This document shows positions 33,777 to 44,744 of a stretch of 64,000 nucleotides of DNA, in pieces. Where the stretch lies: the NCBI GenBank assembly GCA_018267955.1, contig JAFDXL010000005.1, forward strand, positions 62,001 through 126,000, written 5' to 3'. Within the stretch, counting starts at the first letter, position 1. The number at the start of each line of letters is the position of its first letter. The translations under genes were made by a program, and so were the position numbers. The notes below the pieces were generated by a model. It searched no databases, had not been told where the DNA came from, and worked only from the letters and a program-made list of their open reading frames with translations. This stretch comes from Bacteroidota bacterium. GTDB lineage: Bacteria > Bacteroidota > Bacteroidia > Chitinophagales > Chitinophagaceae.

Positions 33777-36700
33777 ATGTTTATGAAAAGAAACTCTATT
33801 TTACTACTGCTTATGGTAGTGCTGATGTCGGTCAGGGCCGGTGCTCAGATCACAACCTACTCGCGCACCGTGTTAACAGGCCAGGCCTACAACTCTATCT
33901 CCAGCGGAACCGTTGTTTCCGATGCTGATTTTACGACCACACCCGGAGATGATGATGACGGTGCTTTTACATTGACACTTCCGTTCACATTTACCTATAA
34001 TGGTACGGGATACACTACGGTCACTTTTTGCACCAACGGCTGGATTGCTTTTAACGACCAAACCAGTGTTATAGCTACAAACAATGGTAATGTATCATCT
34101 GACTTATTCACAAGCAGTGACCCAAAGCTGGTGCTCGCACCTTGGTTTGGTGATATGAATGCCAACTTTGATAATTCCTCACCAGGTATCATGCAATACG
34201 GCAGTATAGGTACTGATATTTATGCATTTGAGTGGTACCAGGCATCTGGTGATGGCGCAAATGAATCATCCACTAACCTGGTGTCTTTCATGGTTAAGCT
34301 ATACGGGCCAAGTTCTTCTAACCCGGGCAGAATAGAGTTTTGCTATGGCGCTGCTACGGACCCAGGTAACATTGTTTTGGGCAATCGTAATGGCGATTGG
34401 ACCATCGGTATTAAAGATGCTACCGGCGGATCCAGGCACTTTATAAACGCACTGGATAATTCATTTACTTCTACAGCTACTGTAACAGCGTTCCCCGATA
34501 GCGGTACTGTTTACCAGTTCAATCCGCCACCGGCCTGTACCGGCACACCTACTCCGGGTGCACTGGCAACTACCAATGCTGTAGTTTGTTCCTCTGACAA
34601 CTTCACCCTATCTATGGCTAATGTTATCATGGAAGGTGATCTTACCTATCAGTGGGAAAAAAATACAGGTAGCGGCTGGTCTGCTATCTCATCTAATGGT
34701 ACTAATGAAACATATACCGGTACGCAGTCAGCTTCAGCCTGGTACAGGCTGGCCGTTACCTGCGGTAACAGCAGCGCTACCGGCTATTCCGATTCTATAT
34801 ACGTGTCGCATGTTAGCAGTTGCTATTGCCACCCTACCACAACAAATGGCTGCCAATATGGCGACCGTCTTAATGAGGTAAAATTAAATACGCTTGATAA
34901 TATATCAGACTGCAGCGCTAATAATCAGAGTACAGACTACGGTGCAACCGCAGGTATTACAACACTCGGCCTGGGCCGTACTTATACAATGACAACAAAC
35001 GTTGGAGACGGTGGTACCGAATATGTTTCTGCCTGGATAGATTTTGATCATAGCGGCACTTTTGATGCCAGTGAATATTTCTTTATTGGCAGTGGCGACG
35101 ATAGTGGTCCTATCTCATCAGACATTACCATACCTACATCCGCAAGCCTTGGATATACCAAAATGCGCGTACGCGTACGCTGGGATAACGAACCAACAGA
35201 TGCATGCTCTAACCGTTACAGCTATGGAGAAACCGAGGATTATGATGTAAACATCGCTTGTCTTGCTCCCCTGGCCGATCCATTGGCGGCTAATACTTAT
35301 GTATGCCCAGGCGACGCGGCAGTTTTCACTGCTAAAGGCATTGGCGCAGGCATTACCTACAAATGGCAGGAAAGCCAGGATGGCGGCACTACATGGAATA
35401 TGCTTGCCGATGCCGGCGACTATAGCGGTACGTCTACCAACGAGCTGACAGTGTCTAACGCAACTTCTACTTACAACAATTATCAATACCGTGCTATTGT
35501 TTATTCTTCCTGCAACCCCGATAGTGCATTTACCGCTCCGTCTGTTCTAAACATCAATGCAACACCGGTAATAGGCACAGACCCTGTCGATGTTGCTGTA
35601 TGTGCTACGGACAATGCCAGCTTCACAGCAGCTGCAACCGGTGGCATCATCACTTATCAATGGCAGGAAAGCCAGGATGGTGGCATCACATGGGCAGATT
35701 TGAGCGATGACGCTACTTATAATGGTGTCACAACAGGTCAATTGGATATCACAGGTACTACAGATGCCATGAACGGTTACAAATACCGTGTTGTGGCAGA
35801 CAATAGCTGTTTTACTGCTAACTCAGCAACCGCTACGCTTACGGTAAATCCGCTTCCTAAGATCACCGCGGACCCTGTAACAACTACTATCTGTCCAAAC
35901 GCAAGTACATCGTTCACGGCTGCTGCTTCAGGGCTCGGCCTTTCTTACCGGTGGCAGGTAGATGACGGTAGTGGCTGGGTAAATCTTTCTAACAATACTA
36001 CATATAGCAATGTAACCACTAATACGCTCACAATCACCAACGCACCATATACATTTAGTGGTTATAAATATCGTGTGATAGCTACCAGCAGCGTTTGCTC
36101 GCCACCGGCAGCATCTGCACCTGCTACAATGTATGTTACAAACGACATCAATGTTACGCTGCAGCCCGGTAACACAAGTGTTTGTGCTAATACGTCAGCT
36201 ACCTTCTCTACCAATGCGGTAAGTACCAACGTTACCTATCAATGGCAGGAAAGTACAGACCAGGGTGTTACATGGACGGATCTTTCAAATACAGGCGTGT
36301 ATTCAGGTGTTACTACAGGTACACTTTCCATTAGTGCAGCACCTCTGTCTATGAATGGATATTGGTATCGTTGTACTATTACCAGTGCTTGTAACACAAC
36401 ACACAGCATTGCTGCGGTTCTCGGCGTTTGGGATTATCCTGCTATTACAGGCAACCCATCTGATGTAACTCTTTGCGATGGCCAGGTAACCACATCAAAA
36501 GCTACGTTTGCTATTACTGCAACCGGAAGTAATCTTATTTATCAATGGGAAGAAAGTACAGATAATGGTAGTACATGGACGGCTCTGAGCACTAGCAGCA
36601 TGTATGTTGGTGTTAATACCAACCTACTGTGGATCTGGAATCCTATCCCATCACAAAATGGTAATCTATACCACTGCGTAGTAAGCGGATCTTGCTCACC

Positions 36701-38492
36701 TACAGTAACTTCTACTGACGCTAAGATGACCGTAAATACAAGGCCGGCAATCACTGCTCAGCCTGCAGATCAGTATATCTGTGCCGGTGACGATGCTACC
36801 TTTACATTCACTGCAGTAGGTACCGGTATATCTTATCAATGGCAAATCTTTAACGGATCAGCATTTACAAACCTGAGCAATAATGCTACGTTTAGTGGCG
36901 TAACAACCAATACGCTTACGGTTACCGGTGCTACAACCAGCAACAATAATGACAGGTATCGTTGCGTAGTTAGCGGTATTTGCAGCCCGGATGTTTATAC
37001 AACTACAGTACGCCACTTTATTTCTACACCTCCGACAATTACAGGTCAGCCAGTGAATGTAAACGGATGCGAAACGGGTACAGCTACCTTCTATGTCAAT
37101 GCCGGCGCCATTACTCCATCAGGCTCTCCTAATTACCAATGGGAAGAAAGTGTTGACAATGGTGTAACATGGCATACACTCAGTAATGGTCCAGGTTATA
37201 CCGGCGCTAATGCATCTGCTTTAAATGTGCAGAATGTAAATCCTACGATGGATAATAACTTATACCGTTGCGAGGTAAGTACTACTTGTGGTGCGCCGAT
37301 TATGTCTAATCCCGGTAAACTCACTGTAATATTCTTGCCAAGGGTTGGCTTACAGCCTGTTAATCAAACTATATGCCCGGGTACAAGGATCAACTTTGCA
37401 ATCACAGGAACCGGTACGCATATCAATTATCAATGGCAGGTTGATGATGGTTCAGGCTACGTAGATATATCTTCTTCTGACCCTGCATATATAGGTAATC
37501 ATAGCCCGACCCTGATCTTACCTTCACCAGTTACAACTATGGACAATAATAAATACCGTTGCGTTATAACAGGTGATTGCACCCCGCCTGCTATATCCCG
37601 CCCTGCTCTGTTGAAAGTACACAATCCGGTTACAATCGTTTCTCAAACAATTAAGGATACCGTTTGCGAAAACAATGATAAACGTATAGGTGTATATGCA
37701 AGGGGAAATTCACTGATCTATCAGTGGCAGGTACAAACATCTCCGGGTGTTTATAGTAATCTGGCCAATATTCCTCCATATTCCGGTGCAAATACAGATA
37801 CATTGCGTATTTCTTCAGCTCCGGCTTCTATTTCAGATAACCTGTATCGTTGTATGATTACAGAAAATATCCTCTGCAATCTTAAATTCTATAGCAACGA
37901 CATACCGGTACATGTGGATTCCGCACCTGTAACTAGTCCGGCTACTATCAAGGTTGGTTTCTTCAGTTCGGTTACGTTTAAAGTACCAAATGTTGGTACC
38001 AGCTTCCAATGGCAGGAAAATGCAAACAATACCGGCTTTACAGATATCACAGATGTTAACCGGTTCGATGGTATCAATACCTATGAACTTACCATTAAAA
38101 ATGTAGGATTTGATATGACAGGCAACCAATACAGATGTGTTGTTGACGGCATCTGTCTTGCACCTATGGCAAGTGTACCTGGTACTTTGATTGTTGATCC
38201 GGCTTTAAGTGTTAACAAAGTTACTTCTGCTTCAGACCTTTCTATGAAAGTGTATCCTAACCCACTGTCAGGTACACAGCTGAACATTAGCTTTAACAAA
38301 GCGCTTAAAGGCATTACCAACGTTCGTGTACTGGACAAGTTAGGCAACCTTGTTTACCAGGGCACGCTTACTCCGGGCCAGGCAAATAATGCTTCAATAG
38401 AACTTGAGGCAATTGCAGCCGGTGTATATATGCTACAGGTAACGAATGATAACGATCATTTCAACCAAACGGTAAGCTTTACCAAGCAATAG
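33777..38492 (+). CDS. Giant secreted GEVED/Ig-repeat protein with T9SS sorting domain (paralog A)
   Basis: The 1571-residue surface protein starts with a signal peptide; ATG 33783 (MKRNSILLLL) is an equally likely start. An N-terminal beta domain (about 25-255) is followed by one Ig-like domain and a GEVED domain (about 347-490, ending YGETEDYDVNI). Ten tandem Ig-like domains of about 97 residues follow, each with a Cys pair and a YQWQ-type core strand. The final 95 residues (MKVYPNPLSGTQLNISFNK onward, ending VSFTKQ) form a type A T9SS sorting domain. It is probably an exported adhesin or matrix protein, but ligands are unknown. Each Ig unit matches its positional counterpart in paralog B. 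Confidence 0.88.
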   Translation: MFMKRNSILLLLMVVLMSVRAGAQITTYSRTVLTGQAYNSISSGTVVSDADFTTTPGDDDDGAFTLTLPFTFTYNGTGYTTVTFCTNGWIAFNDQTSVIATNNGNVSSDLFTSSDPKLVLAPWFGDMNANFDNSSPGIMQYGSIGTDIYAFEWYQASGDGANESSTNLVSFMVKLYGPSSSNPGRIEFCYGAATDPGNIVLGNRNGDWTIGIKDATGGSRHFINALDNSFTSTATVTAFPDSGTVYQFNPPPACTGTPTPGALATTNAVVCSSDNFTLSMANVIMEGDLTYQWEKNTGSGWSAISSNGTNETYTGTQSASAWYRLAVTCGNSSATGYSDSIYVSHVSSCYCHPTTTNGCQYGDRLNEVKLNTLDNISDCSANNQSTDYGATAGITTLGLGRTYTMTTNVGDGGTEYVSAWIDFDHSGTFDASEYFFIGSGDDSGPISSDITIPTSASLGYTKMRVRVRWDNEPTDACSNRYSYGETEDYDVNIACLAPLADPLAANTYVCPGDAAVFTAKGIGAGITYKWQESQDGGTTWNMLADAGDYSGTSTNELTVSNATSTYNNYQYRAIVYSSCNPDSAFTAPSVLNINATPVIGTDPVDVAVCATDNASFTAAATGGIITYQWQESQDGGITWADLSDDATYNGVTTGQLDITGTTDAMNGYKYRVVADNSCFTANSATATLTVNPLPKITADPVTTTICPNASTSFTAAASGLGLSYRWQVDDGSGWVNLSNNTTYSNVTTNTLTITNAPYTFSGYKYRVIATSSVCSPPAASAPATMYVTNDINVTLQPGNTSVCANTSATFSTNAVSTNVTYQWQESTDQGVTWTDLSNTGVYSGVTTGTLSISAAPLSMNGYWYRCTITSACNTTHSIAAVLGVWDYPAITGNPSDVTLCDGQVTTSKATFAITATGSNLIYQWEESTDNGSTWTALSTSSMYVGVNTNLLWIWNPIPSQNGNLYHCVVSGSCSPTVTSTDAKMTVNTRPAITAQPADQYICAGDDATFTFTAVGTGISYQWQIFNGSAFTNLSNNATFSGVTTNTLTVTGATTSNNNDRYRCVVSGICSPDVYTTTVRHFISTPPTITGQPVNVNGCETGTATFYVNAGAITPSGSPNYQWEESVDNGVTWHTLSNGPGYTGANASALNVQNVNPTMDNNLYRCEVSTTCGAPIMSNPGKLTVIFLPRVGLQPVNQTICPGTRINFAITGTGTHINYQWQVDDGSGYVDISSSDPAYIGNHSPTLILPSPVTTMDNNKYRCVITGDCTPPAISRPALLKVHNPVTIVSQTIKDTVCENNDKRIGVYARGNSLIYQWQVQTSPGVYSNLANIPPYSGANTDTLRISSAPASISDNLYRCMITENILCNLKFYSNDIPVHVDSAPVTSPATIKVGFFSSVTFKVPNVGTSFQWQENANNTGFTDITDVNRFDGINTYELTIKNVGFDMTGNQYRCVVDGICLAPMASVPGTLIVDPALSVNKVTSASDLSMKVYPNPLSGTQLNISFNKALKGITNVRVLDKLGNLVYQGTLTPGQANNASIELEAIAAGVYMLQVTNDNDHFNQTVSFTKQ

Positions 38493-38511
38493 TTTTAAAT
38501 CAATAATGATT

Positions 38512-38542
38512 AAAGACGCAGCATACGCTGCGTCTTTTTTTT
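38512..38542 (+). terminator. Terminator of adhesin paralog A
   Basis: The 11-bp stem AAAGACGCAGC/GCTGCGTCTTT with an ATAC loop is followed by a run of T. Confidence 0.9.
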
Positions 38543-38869
38543 GCCTCACCTTATCCATTTTCAGGAGCAACTATTTTAATAATGAGTTGCTCTTTTTATT
38601 CCCACATTAAAATCTTTCCATTCATAATTATTCTTTAATCTATATCAAAATGATAACCTGTAAGGGAGTCAATTCTTTGAAATCCTTTACTGCACTTATA
38701 TATTAATATATAATTAATTCATTAATAATATCATATAATAGATTATAATATATTCCTGAAAATTAAAATTTCATTAGAAATATATACCTCATAATTTAAT
38801 GTTAAACTAAATGTTAAATTTATTAGACTCCCTAATAACTATTTGGGTTATCTCTATTGGTAATATAAA
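38543..38869. other. AT-rich gap between the adhesin paralogs
   Basis: No gene is supported. From about 38690 to 38790 the sequence is nearly pure AT, with several TATATTAATATATAATTAAT-like tracts that would bend or melt easily. It presumably carries the promoter of paralog B, but no full -7 element was found. Confidence 0.35.
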
Positions 38870-41800
38870 GTGAATGTTATGAAAAAAAGTTCTATTCTAT
38901 TCCTACTGCTCGCCATGCTTATGGCCATGCGATCAAACGCGCAATTGGTAACACTTAGCGAATCCTTTGATGGTACAACATTTGTTCCTTCCGGTTGGAC
39001 TGACCTGCTGACATCTGGTTCCTGCCCGTGGACACGCGTTACATCCGGAAACGTTGGTTATCCCTCCGTCTCAGTAAGCCCCCACTCAGGTGCCGGTATG
39101 GCGTACTTTAATTCTTACAACTACAGCAGCGGCGTCCGCTCTATGGTAACACCGGCATTCTCATTAAGTAACAGGGGCTCTAACTCTGCTTCTGTTACCT
39201 TCTGGATGTTTAGAGATGGCGGTTACAGCTCCTGGTTAGATAAGGTAGATGTCTATATTAATACCAGCGGCTCGGTGTCGTCTGCTACATTGTTAGGCAC
39301 TATCTACAGATCCAGCAGCCAATCTCCATCCGTATCATCCAATGGCTGGTATCAATACACATTCAGCATACCATCATCATTTTCCGGCAGTACCAATTAT
39401 CTTTTCTTCCAGGGTACGAGCGATTATGGTAATAGCATTTTTGTTGATGATATATCTTATACCACTTATCCCAGTGTCTGCACAGGTACACCAACTCCCG
39501 GCAATACAATTACCTCAAATGGCCTTGTATGCTCTACTTCATTAAATTTTACACTCTCTGCACAAAACAGCACACCGGGTACCGGAATATCATATCAATG
39601 GCAAACATCATCAAACGGCACTACATGGAGTAATGTTTCTTCAGGCGGAACATCTGCCACTTATACTACCACGCAATCTGCAAGCACATACTATAGGGTA
39701 GCTGTTACCTGCAGCAATTCGGGCAATACAGGATACTCCAATCCTACACGGGTTATTTCCACTTCCAGTTGTTACTGTACCACTTCTAATGGTAGCGGTT
39801 GTAGTTATGGAGACAGGATAGATAATGTAACCATCAGTACTTTAAATAACAGTAGCGGTTGTAATTCCAATTCGGGTAGTCATATAGATTATGGTGGATC
39901 CGCGGGCATCCCTACGCTTGGCCTCGGTTTTACGTACCCATTATCGGTTACCGGTGGTGATGGGGGCTCGGAATATGTTGCTGCCTGGATAGATTATGAC
40001 CAAAGCGGCACGTTCGATGCCAGTGAATATATTTCAGTTGGTAATTACACCAGCTACTATGGCGATGTAACAGTTACAAACAATGTAACAATTCCATCAA
40101 CCGCAACGCAGGGATATACTAAAATGCGCGTACGTATCCGTTACGGCAGTTCTATCGGCAGCTCAGATGCCTGTACTTCCTTTGGTTATGGCGAAACAGA
40201 AGACTACGATGTAAACATTGCTTGTGTTACCCCGACGCCAACTGCATTACCTGCAACTACAAGCGTCTGCTCCGGAAACAATGCTACGTTTACAAGCACC
40301 GCAACGGGCTTAGGCGTTACCTACCAATGGCAGGTAAGTACCAATGGCGGTAGTACATGGACTAATATAACAAACGGCGGTAACTATAGCGGTGCCACTA
40401 CAAGCACACTTACTGTTTCAAATGTTACTTCTGCTATCAGTGGTAATCAATATCGCCAGGTAGCTTCTACTACTTGTTCCGGCAACACAGGTGCCAGTAA
40501 CGCGTCCACATTAATATTAAATACAAATCCGGTAGTTAATACACAGCCATCTTCTACAACTACCTGCGCTAACTCATCTGCAAGCTTCACTACCGCTATG
40601 ACCGGTGGTACCATCACATACCAATGGCAGGTAAGCACCAATGGAGGTAGTACGTGGACTAACATTAGCAATAGCTCACCATATAGTGGCGCTACTTCCG
40701 CAACCTTAAATATCTCAAGCGCACCAATAGGGTATAACAATTACCAATATAGGGCTGTAGGTAGCAACGGCTGCTTCAATACTAACAGTAATGCCGCAAC
40801 ACTGACGGTCAACCCATTACCGGCAATTACTTCCAACCCAACAAGTACTACTATATGTCCAAATAGCAACGCAACTTTTACCGGCGCTGCGTCTGGGCTT
40901 AGCCTGTCATACCAATGGCAGATCAGTACCAACAGTGGCTCTACCTGGACAAATCTCACAAATAACGCTACATATAGTGGTGCTACAACAACCACGCTTG
41001 CAATTACCAGTGCAACAACCGCACTCCATGGTTCTATGTACCGTATGATAGCAACAAGTAGTGTGTGTGCACCGCCAGCTACCACTACAGCTGCTACACT
41101 GAACGTAGGGAACGGCATCCTGATCACACAGCAGCCTGTTTACCAATATATTTGCGACGGCAGCAATGCCACTTACAGCGCTGCAGGCCAAAGCACCAAC
41201 CTGGCATTCCAGTGGCAGGAAAGCCGCGATAGCGGTGTTACCTGGACTAATCTTAGCAATATAGGCGTTTACAGCGGCGTTACCACAGGAACTCTATCCC
41301 TTACAGGAGCACGAGTTGCAATGAATAACTATCGCTATCGCTGTGCACTATCAAGCGCTTGCGCATCGGCTGTATATACATTGCCGGCAGCGTTATATGT
41401 AGCAACTTTGCCTGCTATTACCTCAAGCCCTTCAAGCACTACTATATGCGATAATCAGGCAGCTCATTTCGTTGTAAGTGCAACAGGGTATTCGCTAACC
41501 TACCAATGGCAGGTAAACAATGGTTCGGGTTATACCAATATCTCAAACGGTGTTATGTATGCAAATGCTACAACCAATACACTCACCGTACGAGGTACTA
41601 ATTCGGGAATGAGCGGATATACATACCGTTGTGTAGTCAGCGGCTACTGTACCCCTTCTGTAACGTCATCAGCGGCCACACTGACTATTAATACTACTCC
41701 TGTTATTAATGTACAGCCTGCTAACAATTTCATATGTCCCGGCAGCAATGCTACCTTTACTATAAATGCATTAGCTACAGGCATATCTTACCAATGGCAG

Positions 41801-43447
41801 GTAAATACAGGGGCTGGTTTTACCAACCTAAGCAACAACAGTACCTACAGTGGTGCAACCTCAGCAACACTCACGGTTACTACACCAACCACTTCGATGA
41901 ACAGTTATAGGTATCGCTGTATTGTCAGCGGCATTTGTTCACCTTCTGTTACTTCTGACATCGCATATCACTTTGTTTCTACGCCGCCAACGATATCAGT
42001 TCAGCCTGCAGATAAGCAAACTTGCAACAATACAAATACTTCCTTCTACATTGGTGCAGGTGCCATTACGCCAACAGGCTTTGTAAACTATCAATGGCAG
42101 CTCAGCCCTGACAATGGCAACTCATGGATTTCACTCGCCAATTCTGGTCCTTATAGTGGTGTAACAACTGATAATCTTAAAATTGCCAGTCCGGACATGA
42201 CCTTCAATGGCAACCTTTACAGATGCATTGTAAGTACCACTTGTAGTCCTTCCGCTACCTCCAATGCAGCAAGCCTTACTATACTTATGCCGCCGGCAAT
42301 AGGCGCGCAGCCGGCAAATGTTACTATTTGCCCCGGTAGCCGTGCAATATTTGCAGTTGGTGCAAATGGCAGCAACCTCAATTATAAGTGGCAGGTAAAT
42401 AATGGTTCTGGCTTTGTAGACATCTCAGGCTCTGACCCTCTGTATGTAGGTAATACAAGCCCTCAACTTATAATTCCACGTACGTCTGTGCCTATGGATG
42501 GAAACCTGTATCGTTGTATAGTAAGCGGTAGCTGCACACCTGCTTTGACATCAAGCGCAGCAGCTTTGAAGGTGCATAATCCAGTTACAATAGTATCTCA
42601 AACTATCGAAGACACAGCTTGCGAAACCAATGAGAAAAAACTGGGTGTGCTGGCAAAGGGTAACGCGTTACTGTATCAATGGCAGGTACAAACATCACCC
42701 GGAATATTTAAGGATCTTGTAAACATTCCTCCTTACTCAGGTGCAAATACAGACTCTCTGCGTATTACGGAAACTCCTGCTTCATTAAGCGGTAATATAT
42801 ATCGCTGTATGATCACTGAGAATATTCTTTGTAATCTCAAATTCTATACAAACGATATTCCATTGTATGTAAATGCAGCGCCACAAAGTACACCTGCGCA
42901 GGTTATCACTCCATTCTTCAGCCCGGTAACATTTAAAGTACCTAATGTTGGCACCAGCTTCCAGTGGCAAGAGAATGTAAATAACAGTGGGTTTGCAGAC
43001 ATTACTGATACTATTCGTTTCCAGGGTGTTAACACCGCGTCACTAACAATCCTCAATGCTGGCTTCGATATGAGCGGAAATCAGTACCGTTGCGTTGTTG
43101 ATGGTGTTTGTAAAAATGCGGTAGCCAGTTCTGTATCTAAACTCATAGTAGATGCTACACTTGGTGTTAATACAGTAAGTAAATCATCCGACATATCCAT
43201 GAAGGTTTATCCTAACCCTCTTGCAGGTGCCCAGTTGAATATCAGTTTCAACAAAACACTTCCTGGCACAACACATGCCAGGGTGCTCGATAAATTAGGT
43301 AACCTCGTGTACCAGGGCACTATAACGCCGGGCCAGTCAAACATTGCATCAATAGAATTGGATGCACTGGCAGCAGGTGTTTATATGCTGCAGGTAACTA
43401 ATGAAGACAGTCACTTCAACCAGGCTATAAGCTTCACGAAGCAATAA
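38870..43447 (+). CDS. Giant secreted GEVED/Ig-repeat protein with T9SS sorting domain (paralog B)
   Basis: The 1525-residue paralog of the preceding protein has a signal peptide (ATG 38879 is an alternative start) and an N-terminal domain of a different type: LSESFDGTTFVPSGW and a late FVDDISYTTY make it a choice-of-anchor J/cleaved-adhesin-like domain (about 24-200). One Ig-like domain, GEVED (about 299-450) and ten Ig-like domains in the same order as paralog A follow, then a T9SS sorting domain (MKVYPNPLAGAQLNISFNK). Ig units nine and ten and the sorting domain are nearly identical between the two. This points to tandem duplication followed by replacement of the N-terminal module. Confidence 0.88.
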   Translation: MNVMKKSSILFLLLAMLMAMRSNAQLVTLSESFDGTTFVPSGWTDLLTSGSCPWTRVTSGNVGYPSVSVSPHSGAGMAYFNSYNYSSGVRSMVTPAFSLSNRGSNSASVTFWMFRDGGYSSWLDKVDVYINTSGSVSSATLLGTIYRSSSQSPSVSSNGWYQYTFSIPSSFSGSTNYLFFQGTSDYGNSIFVDDISYTTYPSVCTGTPTPGNTITSNGLVCSTSLNFTLSAQNSTPGTGISYQWQTSSNGTTWSNVSSGGTSATYTTTQSASTYYRVAVTCSNSGNTGYSNPTRVISTSSCYCTTSNGSGCSYGDRIDNVTISTLNNSSGCNSNSGSHIDYGGSAGIPTLGLGFTYPLSVTGGDGGSEYVAAWIDYDQSGTFDASEYISVGNYTSYYGDVTVTNNVTIPSTATQGYTKMRVRIRYGSSIGSSDACTSFGYGETEDYDVNIACVTPTPTALPATTSVCSGNNATFTSTATGLGVTYQWQVSTNGGSTWTNITNGGNYSGATTSTLTVSNVTSAISGNQYRQVASTTCSGNTGASNASTLILNTNPVVNTQPSSTTTCANSSASFTTAMTGGTITYQWQVSTNGGSTWTNISNSSPYSGATSATLNISSAPIGYNNYQYRAVGSNGCFNTNSNAATLTVNPLPAITSNPTSTTICPNSNATFTGAASGLSLSYQWQISTNSGSTWTNLTNNATYSGATTTTLAITSATTALHGSMYRMIATSSVCAPPATTTAATLNVGNGILITQQPVYQYICDGSNATYSAAGQSTNLAFQWQESRDSGVTWTNLSNIGVYSGVTTGTLSLTGARVAMNNYRYRCALSSACASAVYTLPAALYVATLPAITSSPSSTTICDNQAAHFVVSATGYSLTYQWQVNNGSGYTNISNGVMYANATTNTLTVRGTNSGMSGYTYRCVVSGYCTPSVTSSAATLTINTTPVINVQPANNFICPGSNATFTINALATGISYQWQVNTGAGFTNLSNNSTYSGATSATLTVTTPTTSMNSYRYRCIVSGICSPSVTSDIAYHFVSTPPTISVQPADKQTCNNTNTSFYIGAGAITPTGFVNYQWQLSPDNGNSWISLANSGPYSGVTTDNLKIASPDMTFNGNLYRCIVSTTCSPSATSNAASLTILMPPAIGAQPANVTICPGSRAIFAVGANGSNLNYKWQVNNGSGFVDISGSDPLYVGNTSPQLIIPRTSVPMDGNLYRCIVSGSCTPALTSSAAALKVHNPVTIVSQTIEDTACETNEKKLGVLAKGNALLYQWQVQTSPGIFKDLVNIPPYSGANTDSLRITETPASLSGNIYRCMITENILCNLKFYTNDIPLYVNAAPQSTPAQVITPFFSPVTFKVPNVGTSFQWQENVNNSGFADITDTIRFQGVNTASLTILNAGFDMSGNQYRCVVDGVCKNAVASSVSKLIVDATLGVNTVSKSSDISMKVYPNPLAGAQLNISFNKTLPGTTHARVLDKLGNLVYQGTITPGQSNIASIELDALAAGVYMLQVTNEDSHFNQAISFTKQ

Positions 43448-43463
43448 TTACAATAGAGCTAAC

Positions 43464-43493
43464 AAAAGGCGCGGTGTTTACCGCGCCTTTTTT
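43464..43493 (+). terminator. Terminator of adhesin paralog B
   Basis: The 12-bp stem AAAAGGCGCGGT/ACCGCGCCTTTT with a GTTT loop is followed by TT. Confidence 0.9.
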
Positions 43494-43539
43494 ATGCCTG
43501 CTATACATTCGATAATTAATAGCATCATCATACATAAAG

Positions 43540-43575
43540 AAAAATCCCTGGTTAAAATATCAACCAGGGATTTTT
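43540..43575 (-). terminator. Terminator of the polysaccharide operon
   Basis: A perfect 14-bp stem (AAAAATCCCTGGTT/AACCAGGGATTTTT) has an 8-nt loop. It lies 21 bp beyond the last stop of the minus-strand operon at 43596. Confidence 0.92.
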
Positions 43576-43595
43576 TAATAGTTTACTTATTAACC

Positions 43596-44735
43596 CTAAC
43601 TTATTTTAAATACCTTCTCTATCACGTCAAATATCCGGCTCATATCTTCTTCGCTCATATTGGATCCCGATGGCAGGCATAGCCCGTTCTCGAACAACTT
43701 ATCAGAAGTGCGATTGCCATAATAAGGTGCGTCCTCAAATATTGGCTGCAGATGCATTGGCTTCCACAATGGTCTTGATTCAATATTTTCAGCATCGAGA
43801 GCCAGCCTTAGGGTTTCTCTTGTTACGCCACCTGTTTGCGCCGGGTCAATCAATACTGTACTCAGCCACCTGTTGCTGTAATAGCCTGTCGGTTCATCTA
43901 CAAAATTAACGCCGGCAATACCTTTCATCTTTTCATAATACTGTTCGTAAACATTCCTCCGCTTTGCTATTCTGTCTTTCAGCACCTCCATTTGCCCACG
44001 CCCGATACCTGCGCAGATATTGCTCATGCGGTAATTATATCCTACATGGGAATGCTGATAATGCGGTGCGGCATCCCTTGCCTGTGTTGCAAGGAAAGTT
44101 GCTTTAGCTGTAACTTCTTTATCATGTGCCACCAGCGCGCCACCACCCGAGGTAGTAATGATCTTATTACCATTGAAAGATAAAATACCAATGCTGCCAA
44201 ACGTGCCACACATCTTACCATTTACCGACGACCCCAATGCTTCCGCGGCGTCTTCAATCACAGGTATCTCGTATCGCTTAGCTATCTCCATGATCTCGCT
44301 GATGCGCGCCGGCATACCATAAAGATGTACGGGGATAATAGCTTTGGGCTTCCTCCCTTTCGCTATCCTGTCTTTTATCGCTGCTTCCAATGTATCGGGG
44401 CACATATTCCAGGTATGTGTTTCGCTATCAACAAATACCGGCGTGGCAGATAAATATTTTATTGGATTAGCAGATGCAGAGAAGGTCATGCTCTGGCATA
44501 TCACCTCATCTCCCGGTTCCACACCTGCTATTACTAGTGCTAGATGCAAAGCCGCGGTGCCGGAGCTAAGCGCTGCTGCATGTATATTATCGTCTAAAAA
44601 AGTAGCTATATCCTTCTCAAACCCATCAACATTTGGGCCCAAAGGAGCTACCCAATTGGTATCAAAGGCTTCGTGCACATAGTCTAATTCTGTGCCGCCC
44701 ATATGTGGTGATGATAACCAGATCTTTGGCTTCAT
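43596..44735 (-). CDS. PglE-like DegT/DnrJ aminotransferase (bacillosamine-type sugar)
   Basis: The 379-residue PLP-dependent sugar aminotransferase has PLP Lys in SFNGNKIITTSGGG, the phosphate-binding SSGTAALHLAL near residue 59 and an aromatic VIEDAAEALGS loop containing the Asp that contacts PLP. The N-terminus WLSSPHMGGTELDYVHEAF and close neighbours PglD- and PglC-like proteins indicate the UDP-4-keto-6-deoxy-GlcNAc C4 aminotransferase (PglE/EpsN type). The required 4,6-dehydratase (PglF-like) is not in the window. It is the last gene of the operon, 9 bp after the acetyltransferase, and is followed by a strong terminator. Confidence 0.9.
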   Translation of the reverse strand: MKPKIWLSSPHMGGTELDYVHEAFDTNWVAPLGPNVDGFEKDIATFLDDNIHAAALSSGTAALHLALVIAGVEPGDEVICQSMTFSASANPIKYLSATPVFVDSETHTWNMCPDTLEAAIKDRIAKGRKPKAIIPVHLYGMPARISEIMEIAKRYEIPVIEDAAEALGSSVNGKMCGTFGSIGILSFNGNKIITTSGGGALVAHDKEVTAKATFLATQARDAAPHYQHSHVGYNYRMSNICAGIGRGQMEVLKDRIAKRRNVYEQYYEKMKGIAGVNFVDEPTGYYSNRWLSTVLIDPAQTGGVTRETLRLALDAENIESRPLWKPMHLQPIFEDAPYYGNRTSDKLFENGLCLPSGSNMSEEDMSRIFDVIEKVFKIS

Positions 44736-44744
44736 GAGTTTTGT

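Noticed and set aside
35250-43100. Regularly spaced repeats that could suggest a CRISPR array or satellite
   Set aside because: The periodicity is about 290 bp, in frame, and encodes diverged Ig-like domains, so it is protein-repeat DNA.
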